Counted from the first letter of the stretch, positions 1 through 6,772 are shown. The stretch: DNA of 8,564 nt from a bacterium (Candidatus Gribaldobacteria) CG10_big_fil_rev_8_21_14_0_10_41_12 (GCA_002773545.1 PFAV01000028.1:1-8564); one strand, 5' to 3'. Numbers and translations are program-made. Notes: generated by a model from the sequence alone, not told the origin.

Positions 1-39
1 CTACCTTAGAGAAGTTGTCTGAACAACCAACCAATTTTG

Positions 40-81
40 ACTGTTGCATTATGTGAGCGATCGCTCATATCTTGCAACAGT
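40..81. repeat. 42-base imperfect inverted repeat upstream of first glycosyltransferase
   Basis: Positions 40-60 and 61-81 are reverse complements at 18 of 21 positions. One further pair is G-T, and there are two mismatches (49/72 and 50/71). The centre is the perfect 14-mer TGAGCGATCGCTCA at 54-67, and the outer arms are ACTGTTGCA (40-48) and TGCAACAGT (73-81). No U-run follows, so it is not a standard intrinsic terminator. It ends 9 bases before the ATG at 91, so in mRNA it could form a hairpin right before the start codon. It could equally be an operator, a REP-like or miniature-element relic, or a bidirectional structure ending the upstream gene. Confidence 0.7.
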
Positions 82-90
82 GGCGAGTTT

Positions 91-1233
91 ATGTTTGTTT
101 TTATTATTTCGCGCGATTGGCGCAATATCTATCTTAATGACTTGGATAGTTTTAAGGCGAAATTGCTTCGTGATGGTTTTAATTTAGATAAAGATAAATT
201 TTTTATTGTTTCAGCCAATAGGCGGTATTTGGGCTATAAAAAAATTGACCAGCAGTTTGCGGTTTTTTACCTGCTTTGTCCGCAGATTTTGATGCCATTA
301 TTTTTGAAAATAGCCGCGATAATTTTTTTTATTCAAGCTATCGGCCAAAAGCCCGACATTTGTTATGCCACCACGCCATTTTTTGCTTTATCGTTTTGGC
401 CCTGTAAATATTTTCTTAAGATACCGGTTTTTTGCAATTTCGTTAGCTCGGTTTCGGAGATTGTCAGGCAGAAAGGCGGGTTAAAACGAAAAATAGCCGC
501 TAAAATAGTGAGTGGTTGTGAGTTCTTAGGCGCCAAAATGGCTGATGTTTTAATGCCCAATGGCCAATGGTTAAAACAAAAATTATTGAACTGGCGAGTT
601 TCAGCCAGTAAAATTGTTTTTCGGTCGGTTCGCCCGCCGCAAATTAAGATCAATCCCGCTCAAACAGGGGAGTTGCGAGAAGCCCATCATCTCTCTGGTA
701 AAAAAGTTATTTTCACAGCCGCTCGTTTGGAAAAAGAAAAAAATTTAGAGGTTGCTTTGCGGGCCTTGGCTGAAATTAAAGACAATGATATTGCTTGGTT
801 GTTGGCTGGGTCTGGCTCACAAGAGGCGGCCTTAAAAAAGATAGCTGGCGAACTTGGCTTGAGCGATAGAGTTATTTTTTTGGGCTATATTGACCACACT
901 AACATTTGGCCTTATTATGAACTTTGTTCGGTTTTTGTTTTAGCGTCATTATCCGAGGGTATGCCCACGGTTATTTTGGAGGCAATGTTAATGCGAAAGC
1001 CAGTAGTTGCCTCAAACATAGCGGGCAATAGAGAATTGGTCAGCCATCAAGCAACCGGACTTTTATTTAATCCCGTTTCAGCCTCCGACTTAGCCGAAAA
1101 AGTCAATCAGGTTTTGAGCGATGTTGATTTGGCAGATCGCTTGGCCGCGGCTGGCCGGGCAAAAGCCGCTGAATATGTTGAACAATATCAAAACATTGAA
1201 CAAATTTATCAATGTTTTTTAGCGAAACTATGA
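91..1233 (+). CDS. GT4-type (GT-B fold) glycosyltransferase
   Basis: This probably transfers a sugar from a nucleotide-sugar donor to a lipid-linked or glycan acceptor at the inner face of the membrane, as part of surface polysaccharide or glycolipid synthesis. From ATG 91 it has 380 residues, normal for the family. The N-terminal half is a divergent acceptor domain with a hydrophobic stretch around residues 70-90. The C-terminal half is a typical Glycos_transf_1 domain: KKVIFTAARLEKEKN, then LLAGSG, RVIFLGYID, and the EX7E motif SEGMPTVILE with E289 and E297, followed by KPVVAS and GLLFNP. The frame is open back to a TTG at 37. That longer start would translate the inverted repeat at 40-81, so ATG 91 is preferred, with only a weak GGCGAG before it. 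Its TGA overlaps the methyltransferase ATG. Donor and acceptor cannot be read from the sequence. Confidence 0.88.
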   Translation: MFVFIISRDWRNIYLNDLDSFKAKLLRDGFNLDKDKFFIVSANRRYLGYKKIDQQFAVFYLLCPQILMPLFLKIAAIIFFIQAIGQKPDICYATTPFFALSFWPCKYFLKIPVFCNFVSSVSEIVRQKGGLKRKIAAKIVSGCEFLGAKMADVLMPNGQWLKQKLLNWRVSASKIVFRSVRPPQIKINPAQTGELREAHHLSGKKVIFTAARLEKEKNLEVALRALAEIKDNDIAWLLAGSGSQEAALKKIAGELGLSDRVIFLGYIDHTNIWPYYELCSVFVLASLSEGMPTVILEAMLMRKPVVASNIAGNRELVSHQATGLLFNPVSASDLAEKVNQVLSDVDLADRLAAAGRAKAAEYVEQYQNIEQIYQCFLAKL

Positions 1234-1862
1234 GCGAGTTATCTCAAATGTATTCTTTTCATAATGCTCAAGAAAGGGGACGGGGATTTGTGATTTTCGG
1301 CCAAGAAAGAGGCGAGCTCTTTGCCAAGTGGCTGGGGCAGGGTAAAAAAGTTTTGGATTTGGGCTGCCGCGACTGCGCTTTAACTAAATATTATGCGAAC
1401 GGCAATGAAATTTTGGGCTGCGACATTGACCAAGGCGGTTTGGAAATTTGTCATAAAGAAATAGGCATTGAGACAAGACAAATAGATCTAAACGGCGATT
1501 GGGGCATACCTCCGGAAAGTTTTGACGCGGTGGTGGCGGCTGAATTATTGGAACACCTTTATTATCCAGAAAAAGTTATTAAAAAGATTTATAATGTTTT
1601 GAAGCCGGGCGGGGTTTTTATCGGTTCAGCTCCGCACGCTTTCAGCTTAATCAACCGCTTACGGATTTTACTGGGCAAAAAAGACGGCACGCCCTTAGCC
1701 GACCCAACGCATATTAACCATTTCGCCTATGGCGAGTTTGAGAAAATGCTCAAAAGCGTTTTTAGCGAGGTTGAAATTTTACCCTTTACCCGTTTTAAGT
1801 TTTTAGGCAAAATGTTTCCGCGATATTTTTCTTTTTTATTATTCTTTCGGTGTAAAAAATGA
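1230..1862 (+). CDS. Class I SAM-dependent methyltransferase (Methyltransf_11/UbiG-like)
   Basis: A 210-residue methyltransferase, probably acting on a sugar or lipid in the glycan pathway of its neighbours. The SAM-binding motif I is VLDLGCRDC at residues 41-49, with C-R-D where many relatives have G-x-G. The acidic residue contacting the ribose is D65 in GCDID. Motif IV is FDAVVAAELLEHL at 98-110, and LKPGG at 124-128 is the usual post-motif strand turn. The C-terminal third is hydrophobic and basic (ending SFLLFFRCKK), suggesting membrane contact. An in-frame ATG at 1212 would add six residues. ATG 1230 is chosen because it forms an ATGA overlap with the upstream stop, as at 1859 and 6769, which implies translational coupling. 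The methyl acceptor is unknown. Confidence 0.85.
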   Translation: MSELSQMYSFHNAQERGRGFVIFGQERGELFAKWLGQGKKVLDLGCRDCALTKYYANGNEILGCDIDQGGLEICHKEIGIETRQIDLNGDWGIPPESFDAVVAAELLEHLYYPEKVIKKIYNVLKPGGVFIGSAPHAFSLINRLRILLGKKDGTPLADPTHINHFAYGEFEKMLKSVFSEVEILPFTRFKFLGKMFPRYFSFLLFFRCKK

Positions 1863-2959
1863 TTGAAAACCAAAAATTAGATATTTTAGTTTTCACGCAA
1901 AAAGTTGATCTGAATGATGATGTTTTGGCGGCTTTTTATTATTGGTGGGAAAAGCTGGCGCAAAAAGTTAATCAGCTTAACATTGTTTGTTTGTTTGAAG
2001 GCGAGCATCATCTGCCCGATAATACGAAGGTTTTTTCGCTGGGCAAAGAAAAGGGCAAATCCAGAGTTAGATATATTTGGCGAGTGTATCAATACTTTTG
2101 GCCGTGGCGCAAAACAATTGACATTATTTTCGTTCATATGAACGAAGTGTATATTTTTTTGCTTTGGCCGTTGGCTAAAATTTATCATATCCCGATTGTT
2201 TTTTGGAAAGCCCACGGCGGCCGACTGCCGCATATTAAAAAGGCCATTTTTATGGCTGACAAAATTGTTACCTCGGGCGCGAAGACCTTTGAGTATAACA
2301 CTCTCAAAAAAGTAATTATCGGGCAAGGGGTTAATGTGGATTTTTTCCAGCCAGTTAAGTCAATGATTGGCGAAACAGACCGCGGCAAATTTCAGGTTTT
2401 AGCGGTGGGACGGCCCTCATCAGTAAAGCATTATGATATTTTGCTGGCCAGCGCTAATATCTTAATTAACCGGCAGGGCCAGAAAAATATTTTTTTTGAG
2501 ATAGTCGGCAATGCTCAAAACGAGAAAGAGGCGCTGAATCAAAAAAAATTAGCCGAATCAATCAAAGAGTATAATTTGACTGATTATTTTTTGCTAAAAC
2601 CGGGTGTGCCCTTTGGTCAAATCAAGCGAAAATATCAAGAGTGTTCTTGTTTGGTTAATCTGACTGACCCGGCCAGTTTAGAAAAAGTTGTTTTGGAAGC
2701 CATGGCTATGGAAAAGCCGGTAGTAACTTCCAATGAGGCCTTTTGGCCGTTTTTTGACGGTTGCGAATTTTTGCAAGTTCAAAAAAATAATCCAGCCGAC
2801 TTGGCTGAAAAAATTAAAAATTTAGCCGCTCTAAAGTCGGAACAAAGGAAGGCCATTGGCCAAAAACTAAGAACCATGGTAGTTAAAGAGCACAGTGTGA
2901 ACCACTTAATCAACGAACTAATCAAAGTTTTTTATTCAGTAATTCAATGCAAGAAATAA
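1859..2959 (+). CDS. GT4-like glycosyltransferase with altered EX7E motif
   Basis: A 366-residue GT-B glycosyltransferase starting at an ATGA overlap with the methyltransferase. The N-terminus (LDILVFTQKVDLNDDVLAAF) resembles one I associate with GT4 enzymes of Patescibacteria. A hydrophobic segment (VYIFLLWPLAKIYHIPIVFW) sits around residues 97-116. The C-terminal nucleotide-sugar domain has FQVLAVGRPSSVKHYD, a FFEIVGNA strand, and the catalytic-site region DPASLEKVVLEAMAMEKPVV. The second Glu of EX7E is E280, but the position of the first (272) is Ala, with an acidic E275 three residues later. It probably adds another sugar to the product of the neighbouring enzymes. Its last 13 bases overlap the sigma-factor gene, so the two are likely co-transcribed. 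Confidence 0.85.
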   Translation: MIENQKLDILVFTQKVDLNDDVLAAFYYWWEKLAQKVNQLNIVCLFEGEHHLPDNTKVFSLGKEKGKSRVRYIWRVYQYFWPWRKTIDIIFVHMNEVYIFLLWPLAKIYHIPIVFWKAHGGRLPHIKKAIFMADKIVTSGAKTFEYNTLKKVIIGQGVNVDFFQPVKSMIGETDRGKFQVLAVGRPSSVKHYDILLASANILINRQGQKNIFFEIVGNAQNEKEALNQKKLAESIKEYNLTDYFLLKPGVPFGQIKRKYQECSCLVNLTDPASLEKVVLEAMAMEKPVVTSNEAFWPFFDGCEFLQVQKNNPADLAEKIKNLAALKSEQRKAIGQKLRTMVVKEHSVNHLINELIKVFYSVIQCKK

Positions 2960-3468
2960 GCGACAATGAAATAGTGAGAAAATACTTAAAAGGCGACGAA
3001 GAGGCGCTGGAGGTTTTGATTAAACGGTATCTTAAGCCGATTTATAGTTTTGTTTATAAAAATATTGGCGATTCCGAGGCGGCCGAAGACATCGCCCAAG
3101 AAACATTTGTAAAAATGTGGAAAAACTTAAAAAAATTTGACAAGCAAAAAAAGTTTAGCGCTTGGCTTTTTACCATTGCCAAAAATGCTTCCGTTGATTT
3201 TTTAAGGAGAAAAAAGACAGCCCCCCTTTCTTTGGTTGAGGAATCTTTAGCTGACAAAAATGATTTTACCAAAGCGATTGAACAGAAAAATATTATAGAC
3301 AATTTTAGGTCAGTTATAAAAAAACTTTCGCCTAACTACCAGGCAGTTATTCTACTGAAAGACGAGAGAGGGCTAACTTTTAGAGAAATAGCTAGATTAT
3401 TGGGCGAGCCGCTTAACACCGTTAAAAGTAAGTACCGTAGAGCGCTTGTTGCGCTTAGAGGATTATAA
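2947..3468 (+). CDS. ECF-type RNA polymerase sigma-70 factor
   Basis: A 173-residue sigma factor with only regions 2 and 4, the size and layout of the extracytoplasmic-function group. Region 2 spans about residues 24-90: RYLKPIYSFVYKNIGD, then AEDIAQETFVKMW (46-58) for core polymerase binding, and FSAWLFTIAKN (70-80) plus FLRRKK for -10 recognition and melting. Region 4 spans about 119-171: LSPNYQAVILLKDERGLTFREIARLLG (127-153), then LNTVKSKYRRALVALR, a helix-turn-helix for the -35 element. The ATG lies inside the final codons of the upstream glycosyltransferase (13-base overlap), and no Shine-Dalgarno is visible. A terminator follows directly. The next gene encodes a membrane protein that could be its anti-sigma partner. 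The regulon is unknown; envelope genes such as the downstream transporter are plausible targets by proximity only. Confidence 0.9.
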   Translation: MQEISDNEIVRKYLKGDEEALEVLIKRYLKPIYSFVYKNIGDSEAAEDIAQETFVKMWKNLKKFDKQKKFSAWLFTIAKNASVDFLRRKKTAPLSLVEESLADKNDFTKAIEQKNIIDNFRSVIKKLSPNYQAVILLKDERGLTFREIARLLGEPLNTVKSKYRRALVALRGL

Positions 3469-3502
3469 AAAAGAGAGACGCACCAAAAGGCGCCTCTTTT
3501 TC
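3468..3502 (+). terminator. Probable Rho-independent terminator after the sigma-factor gene
   Basis: AAAAAGAG at 3468-3475 pairs with CTCTTTTT at 3494-3501. Above a four-base bulge (AGAC), GCACC at 3480-3484 pairs with GGCGC at 3489-3493 with one A-C mismatch, closing an AAAA loop. The 3' arm ends in a run of five T. It begins at the last base of the sigma stop codon and ends 14 bases before the next ATG. It would therefore separate the glycan/sigma transcript from the transporter module, at least partly. Confidence 0.7.
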
Positions 3503-3515
3503 GTATTAGTAATAT

Positions 3516-3887
3516 ATGGACGAAATTGCCTTGTTTCAAAAAATTATGCTGCGCATTAGAGCGGAGCGAAAAAGAATGGTTCTAAGGCGAAAAATCACTG
3601 GTTTTTCAATTGCGCTGGCTGTTTCTTTTTTGGGCTTAGTTCCGGCCATTAAAATGGTCTATGCCGGGTTTGCGGGTTCGGGATTTGTTCAGCTGTTTTC
3701 TTTGGCGTTTTCGGACACGGCCATAATTTTGGCTTCTTGGCAAAATTTTGTTTTGTCTTTGCTGGAATTATTACCGATAACTGGTTTGTTGGCCATAGGG
3801 GTTGCCTTGTTTACGGTTTTGGGCTCGCTTAAATTTTTATCAAATAACTTAAAAAAATATGAATATAGACAAAATATTTCAATCTAA
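3516..3887 (+). CDS. Small membrane protein, possible anti-sigma-like regulator
   Basis: I do not recognise this 123-residue protein with certainty. It has a short basic, amphipathic N-terminus (residues 1-27, with MLRIRAERKRMVLRRK), a hydrophobic segment at about 29-49, a loop with some hydrophobic character (57-83), and a hydrophobic segment at about 85-107. The tail is short and polar. A cytoplasmic N-terminal segment plus membrane helices, encoded directly after an ECF sigma gene, fits a minimal membrane-bound anti-sigma factor. However, no zinc-binding H-x3-C-x2-C motif is present and a terminator separates the two genes, so this role is inference from position. Its last 29 bases overlap the next gene. 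The start is preceded by AATAT with no Shine-Dalgarno. Confidence 0.65.
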   Translation: MDEIALFQKIMLRIRAERKRMVLRRKITGFSIALAVSFLGLVPAIKMVYAGFAGSGFVQLFSLAFSDTAIILASWQNFVLSLLELLPITGLLAIGVALFTVLGSLKFLSNNLKKYEYRQNISI

Positions 3888-4320
3888 AACATTCAAAATA
3901 ATTTTAGCGGCAATTGGCGGGCTGATGATTATTTTACTGGTCTTTAAGACAGGCATGATGGTGGGTTTTCAAAAGGCAAATTTTTCCTGCCATTGGAGCG
4001 ACAACTATCACCAAAACTTTGGCGGCCCCAGAGGCGGTTTTCCCGGCGGGTTTGGCGACAGGGATTTCATTGAAGCCAATGGCTCGGTGGGGCAAATAAT
4101 AAAAATTGCCACCTCAACATTGGTCATTAGGGGGCGAGGAAATGTTGAGAAAGTTGTTTTAATTAAGGCTGACACAGTTATTAACCAGTTGAAAGAAACC
4201 ATAACAATAAATGAACTAAAAACTGATGATATGGTGGTGGTTATAGGCGAGCCCAATAATGATGGGCAGATAGAAGCAAAGTTGATTAGAGTTATGCCCG
4301 CCATTCCTCGCCATAAGTAA
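3859..4320 (+). CDS. Membrane-anchored DUF5666-like protein (upstream copy)
   Basis: A 153-residue protein with one N-terminal membrane helix at about residues 12-29 (cytoplasm to outside). A short Cys/His/aromatic stretch follows (FSCHWSDNYHQNF, 42-54), then a Gly/Pro linker (GGPRGGFPGGFG, 55-66) and a predicted all-beta domain at about 74-150. The beta domain carries GSVGQI, STLVIRG, VVLIKADTVI, INELKTDDMVVVIGEPNNDGQIEAKLIRVMP, which I read as a DUF5666-like small barrel. It aligns well with the protein at 8022-8468, so the two flank the transporter as paralogues. The function of the domain is unknown; an extracytoplasmic binding or assembly role beside the transporter is inferred. It overlaps the previous gene by 29 bases and ends 5 bases before the adapter gene. 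Confidence 0.72.
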   Translation: MNIDKIFQSKTFKIILAAIGGLMIILLVFKTGMMVGFQKANFSCHWSDNYHQNFGGPRGGFPGGFGDRDFIEANGSVGQIIKIATSTLVIRGRGNVEKVVLIKADTVINQLKETITINELKTDDMVVVIGEPNNDGQIEAKLIRVMPAIPRHK

Positions 4321-4325
4321 AAAAT

Positions 4326-5144
4326 ATGAAAAATATTTCTAAAAAAAGAAAAATTATTGTTTTTATTACAGCGGCTGTTGTTTTGGCTGGCGGGGGATAT
4401 ACTGTGTATCATTTTGTTGAGACAGGCCCGTCCTCGGTGAGTTATATTAGTTCAGCTATCACCAAGGACGCTTTAATTGTTTCGGTTTCCGGCACTGGTC
4501 AAGTTGCTTCATCTAACCAAGTAGATATTAAATCAAAAACAAGCGGAAATCTTGTTGGTATGTATGCTGTGGTTGGCAAAGAAGTTGGCACTGGAGCGCT
4601 CTTGGCGCAAATAGACACCACCGACGCGCAACGGGCGCTAAGAGACGCTCAAACAGGTCTGGACACAGCCAATTTAGAATTAGACAAATTACTTGAGCCG
4701 CCCGATGAGCTCACTCTGTTACAGGCCGAGAGCGCTTTGTCTCAAGCCCAGGCCGCCAAACAAACAGCCCAAGGCGACCTTAACAAGGACTATGATGACG
4801 GGTTCACTGCGGCGGCCAATGTGTTTTTGGGCTTGCCCAATGTAATGAGCGGTATGAACACTTTGCTTTTTGGCAACAGTTTTAGCGACAACCAATCAAA
4901 TTTGGCTTATTACACTGACGCGGTGAGTAACTACGACAACAGTATTATACAATATAAAGAAGCAGCCACCGCGGCCTATCAGACGGCGCGCCAGCAATAT
5001 GATAAAAATTTTCAGGATTATAAAGCCACCAGTCGTTTTTCCAGCACCAGCACAATTGTTTCTTTGATTGACGAAACATATCAAACAAGTAAAAGCATCG
5101 CTGAAATGGTTAAAAGCGCCAATGATTTAATTCAGTTTTACTAA
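4326..5144 (+). CDS. MacA-like adapter, N-terminal part (to the in-frame stop)
   Basis: These are the 272 residues that would be made if the TAA terminates. A basic N-terminus (ISKKRK) is followed by a membrane or signal-anchor helix at 10-28. The short strand VSGTGQV (54-60) is typical of MacA/HlyD proteins. The first lipoyl-like half is at about 66-97 (IKSKTSGNLVGMYAVVGKEV ending LLAQID). The ascending helix begins at 99 with LLEPPDEL (122-129) and an Ala/Gln-rich stretch to 152. Residues from about 153 onwards (DDGFTAAANVFLGLPNVMSG and beyond) are an extra helical region rich in Tyr, Asn and Ser. Without the second half it lacks the partner lipoyl half, beta-barrel and membrane-proximal domains, so it should not work alone. 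The start has AAAAAAT directly before ATG. Confidence 0.75.
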   Translation: MKNISKKRKIIVFITAAVVLAGGGYTVYHFVETGPSSVSYISSAITKDALIVSVSGTGQVASSNQVDIKSKTSGNLVGMYAVVGKEVGTGALLAQIDTTDAQRALRDAQTGLDTANLELDKLLEPPDELTLLQAESALSQAQAAKQTAQGDLNKDYDDGFTAAANVFLGLPNVMSGMNTLLFGNSFSDNQSNLAYYTDAVSNYDNSIIQYKEAATAAYQTARQQYDKNFQDYKATSRFSSTSTIVSLIDETYQTSKSIAEMVKSANDLIQFY

Positions 5145-6050
5145 GACAAGCTCACTGAACGCAACTTAAAGCCGAATTCTCTCTCTACCACTCATGTAGC
5201 CGCCTTAAATTCATACACTGGCACTGTCAATAGTTATCTCTCGTCTTTATTGACCTCGCAACGAGCTGTGAGCGATTCTATAGATGCCATAGCCACGGCT
5301 GGCCGTTCTATTGAAGAAAAAACTTTGTCATTGGCTAAGATAAAAAGCGGGCCTGACGATTTAAGCATTCGCGCCGACAAAATTGCTATCCAGCAAAAAC
5401 AAGACAGTTTAGCCGCCGCCCGGCAAAATTTAGCGGATTGTTCAGTGAGGGCGCCTTTTGCTGGAATTGTCGTCAAAGTGAATGCGCAAAAAGGCGACAC
5501 AGTGTCTTCGGGCGCGGTTTTGGCCACTTTAGTTACCAAACAAAAAGTCGCGGAAATTTCTCTCAACGAAGTAGATGTGGCCAAAGTTAAGGCCGGGCAA
5601 AAAACTACTTTATTGTTTGACGCCGTAGACGACTTAACTATTAGCGGGAAGGTGGCTGAAGTGGACACTTTGGGCACGGTTAGTCAAGGAGTAGTTAACT
5701 ACAGCGTAAAAATTGTTTTTGACACTCAAGACGACCGGATTAAGCCGGGCATGAGTGTTTCCGCCGCCATCATCACCGAGATGAAGCCAGATGTTTTATT
5801 GGCGCCCAATGTGGCGGTAAAGTCCAATAGCGAGCAGTATGTGGTGGTGTTAGAGAATAATGTTCCTCGCAATCAGACAGTTGAGGTAGGACTATCAAAT
5901 GACACAATGACGGAAATTATTAGCGGCCTCAATGAAGGCGATAAAGTTGTTACTCAAACAATTACCGCAACTACTAAGACTAAAACTACTACAACAAAAA
6001 GCACGGGAGGAATTAGAATTCCCGGTCTTGGAGGAGGCGCCCCTCGTTAA
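5145..6050 (+). CDS. MacA-like adapter, C-terminal part (distal to the stop)
   Basis: These codons continue the adapter frame. Residue numbers are for the full frame. The end of the inserted helical region is followed by a descending helix with GPDDL (342-346) and QKQDSLAAARQNL (357-369). The second lipoyl half follows: SVRAPFAGIVVKV with KGDTVSSGAVLATLV, about 373-402. Then come the beta-barrel (EISLNEVDVAKVKAGQ onward) and the membrane-proximal domain (APNVAVKSNSEQYVVVLENN and SGLNEGDKVVTQ). It ends in a Thr/Lys-rich and Gly-rich tail. The first possible restart is a TTG at 5250 without a ribosome-binding site. That product would lack any export signal and most of the coiled coil, so independent function is unlikely. 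The ATPase gene follows 8 bases later. Confidence 0.7.
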   Translation, partial: DKLTERNLKPNSLSTTHVAALNSYTGTVNSYLSSLLTSQRAVSDSIDAIATAGRSIEEKTLSLAKIKSGPDDLSIRADKIAIQQKQDSLAAARQNLADCSVRAPFAGIVVKVNAQKGDTVSSGAVLATLVTKQKVAEISLNEVDVAKVKAGQKTTLLFDAVDDLTISGKVAEVDTLGTVSQGVVNYSVKIVFDTQDDRIKPGMSVSAAIITEMKPDVLLAPNVAVKSNSEQYVVVLENNVPRNQTVEVGLSNDTMTEIISGLNEGDKVVTQTITATTKTKTTTTKSTGGIRIPGLGGGAPR

Positions 6051-6058
6051 AAATTTAT

Positions 6059-6772
6059 ATGATTGAATGCAAGAATATTACAAAAGCTTATAAAACCGGA
6101 GCCGGTGAAACAGCGGTACTTAAAGGCGTTTCATTTGTTATTGCTGATGGCGAGTTTGTGGCGATTATGGGGCCTTCGGGTTCGGGCAAATCAACTTTAA
6201 TGCATATACTCGGGGCTTTGGATGTCCCAACCAGCGGCATTTATCTTTTGGACGGCCAGGACATTTCTAAATTATCAGATGATCAATTGGCGGATATCAG
6301 GAAAAATAAAATCGGCTTTGTTTTTCAGTCATTTAATCTTTTGCCCCGAGCGACTGTTTTGCGCAATGTGGCCTTACCTTTGATGTATGCTGGTATGAAG
6401 AAAGAGCAACGCGAAGAAAGAGCCAAACAGGCCCTAATGGCCGCCGGCCTGCCCGAGGATCGCTGGGGGCACCTTTCCAATCAGCTCTCGGGAGGGCAAA
6501 TGCAAAGAGTGGCTATTGCCCGGGCATTGGTTAACGACCCGTCAATTATTTTAGCTGACGAGCCAACCGGCAATTTAGACACCAAAACCGGTGAAATTGT
6601 CTTGGATACTTTTCAACAATTGAACAGCCAGCACGGCCGCATGATTGTTTTGATTACTCACGAACGATATGTAGCCGAGCACACTAATCGTATTATTCAC
6701 ATTCGGGACGGTGAAATTACCGACGACGAAAAGAATATCAAACATCGCATTGCCAATCATCATCAATTATGA
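6059..6772 (+). CDS. MacB/YknY/LolD-type ABC transporter ATPase
   Basis: A 237-residue stand-alone nucleotide-binding subunit of the MacB (type VII) ABC family, which powers the permease encoded next. All key motifs are intact: Walker [10 protein letters not shown] (38-46), Q-loop Q90 in [11 protein letters not shown], signature LSGGQ (143-147) followed by [10 protein letters not shown], Walker B IILADEP with E168, D-loop NLD (172-174) and H-loop H201 in LITHE. The C-terminus after HIRDGEI is a short extension rich in Asp/Lys then His. In this family ATP hydrolysis on the cytoplasmic side drives movement of periplasmic or outer-leaflet substrates rather than classic transmembrane alternation. 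Its stop overlaps the permease start (ATGA), implying coupled, balanced synthesis. No Shine-Dalgarno is seen; TTTAT precedes the ATG. Confidence 0.95.
   Translation: MIECKNITKAYKTGAGETAVLKGVSFVIADGEFVAIMGPSGSGKSTLMHILGALDVPTSGIYLLDGQDISKLSDDQLADIRKNKIGFVFQSFNLLPRATVLRNVALPLMYAGMKKEQREERAKQALMAAGLPEDRWGHLSNQLSGGQMQRVAIARALVNDPSIILADEPTGNLDTKTGEIVLDTFQQLNSQHGRMIVLITHERYVAEHTNRIIHIRDGEITDDEKNIKHRIANHHQL

Larger units (their letters stand above)
4326..6050 (+). pseudogene. MacA/YknX-like efflux adapter gene interrupted by one in-frame TAA
   Basis: This is one 575-codon reading frame for a periplasmic-adapter (HlyD/MacA-type) protein, broken only by TAA at 5142-5144 (codon 273). Codons before and after the stop stay in the same frame and both read as adapter sequence, so there is no frameshift. 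A single base change (for example from GAA, CAA or AAA) would create it. An intact product would be anchored by an N-terminal helix and link the ATPase/permease pair downstream to the outside. Possible explanations are a recent nonsense mutation, a sequencing or consensus error, or readthrough; the TAA is followed by G, not a classic leaky context. The ATPase, the permease and both DUF5666-like genes remain open, which argues against a long-dead operon. The halves are described separately. Confidence 0.82.

Noticed and set aside
54..67. GCGATCGC core of the palindrome, matching the cyanobacterial HIP1 octamer
   Set aside because: It occurs once as part of a larger dyad, and nothing else in the window suggests a cyanobacterium.
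37..90. TTG start giving an 18-residue longer first glycosyltransferase
   Set aside because: The extension would translate the inverted repeat, has no ribosome-binding site, and reads as non-family sequence. ATG 91 starts directly at the first beta-strand.
1212..1229. Upstream ATG for the methyltransferase
   Set aside because: It adds only MFFSET inside the previous gene. The ATGA overlap at 1230 matches the junction style of other genes here.
1886..2326. 146-codon antisense open frame and similar minus-strand frames (for example 363-653, 4008-4412, 5234-5677)
   Set aside because: They lie fully inside well-supported plus-strand genes, have no recognisable domains, and look like shadows of their codon bias.
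3446..3469. TTGTTG and TATAAA as a promoter for the transporter module
   Set aside because: The spacing is only 12 bases and the sequence lies upstream of a terminator; not convincing.
4030..4056. Gly-Gly motifs of the DUF5666-like proteins as bacteriocin-type double-glycine leaders
   Set aside because: They follow a membrane helix rather than a soluble leader, and the transporter has no C39 peptidase domain.
5142..5144. Stop-codon reassignment as the explanation of the adapter interruption
   Set aside because: TAA and TGA both end other genes in this window at proper C-termini. Known recoding in this group concerns UGA, not UAA.
5250..5252. TTG as a real start for an independent C-terminal adapter gene
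   Set aside because: There is no ribosome-binding site, coding-like sequence continues upstream to the TAA in the same frame, and the product would have no export signal.
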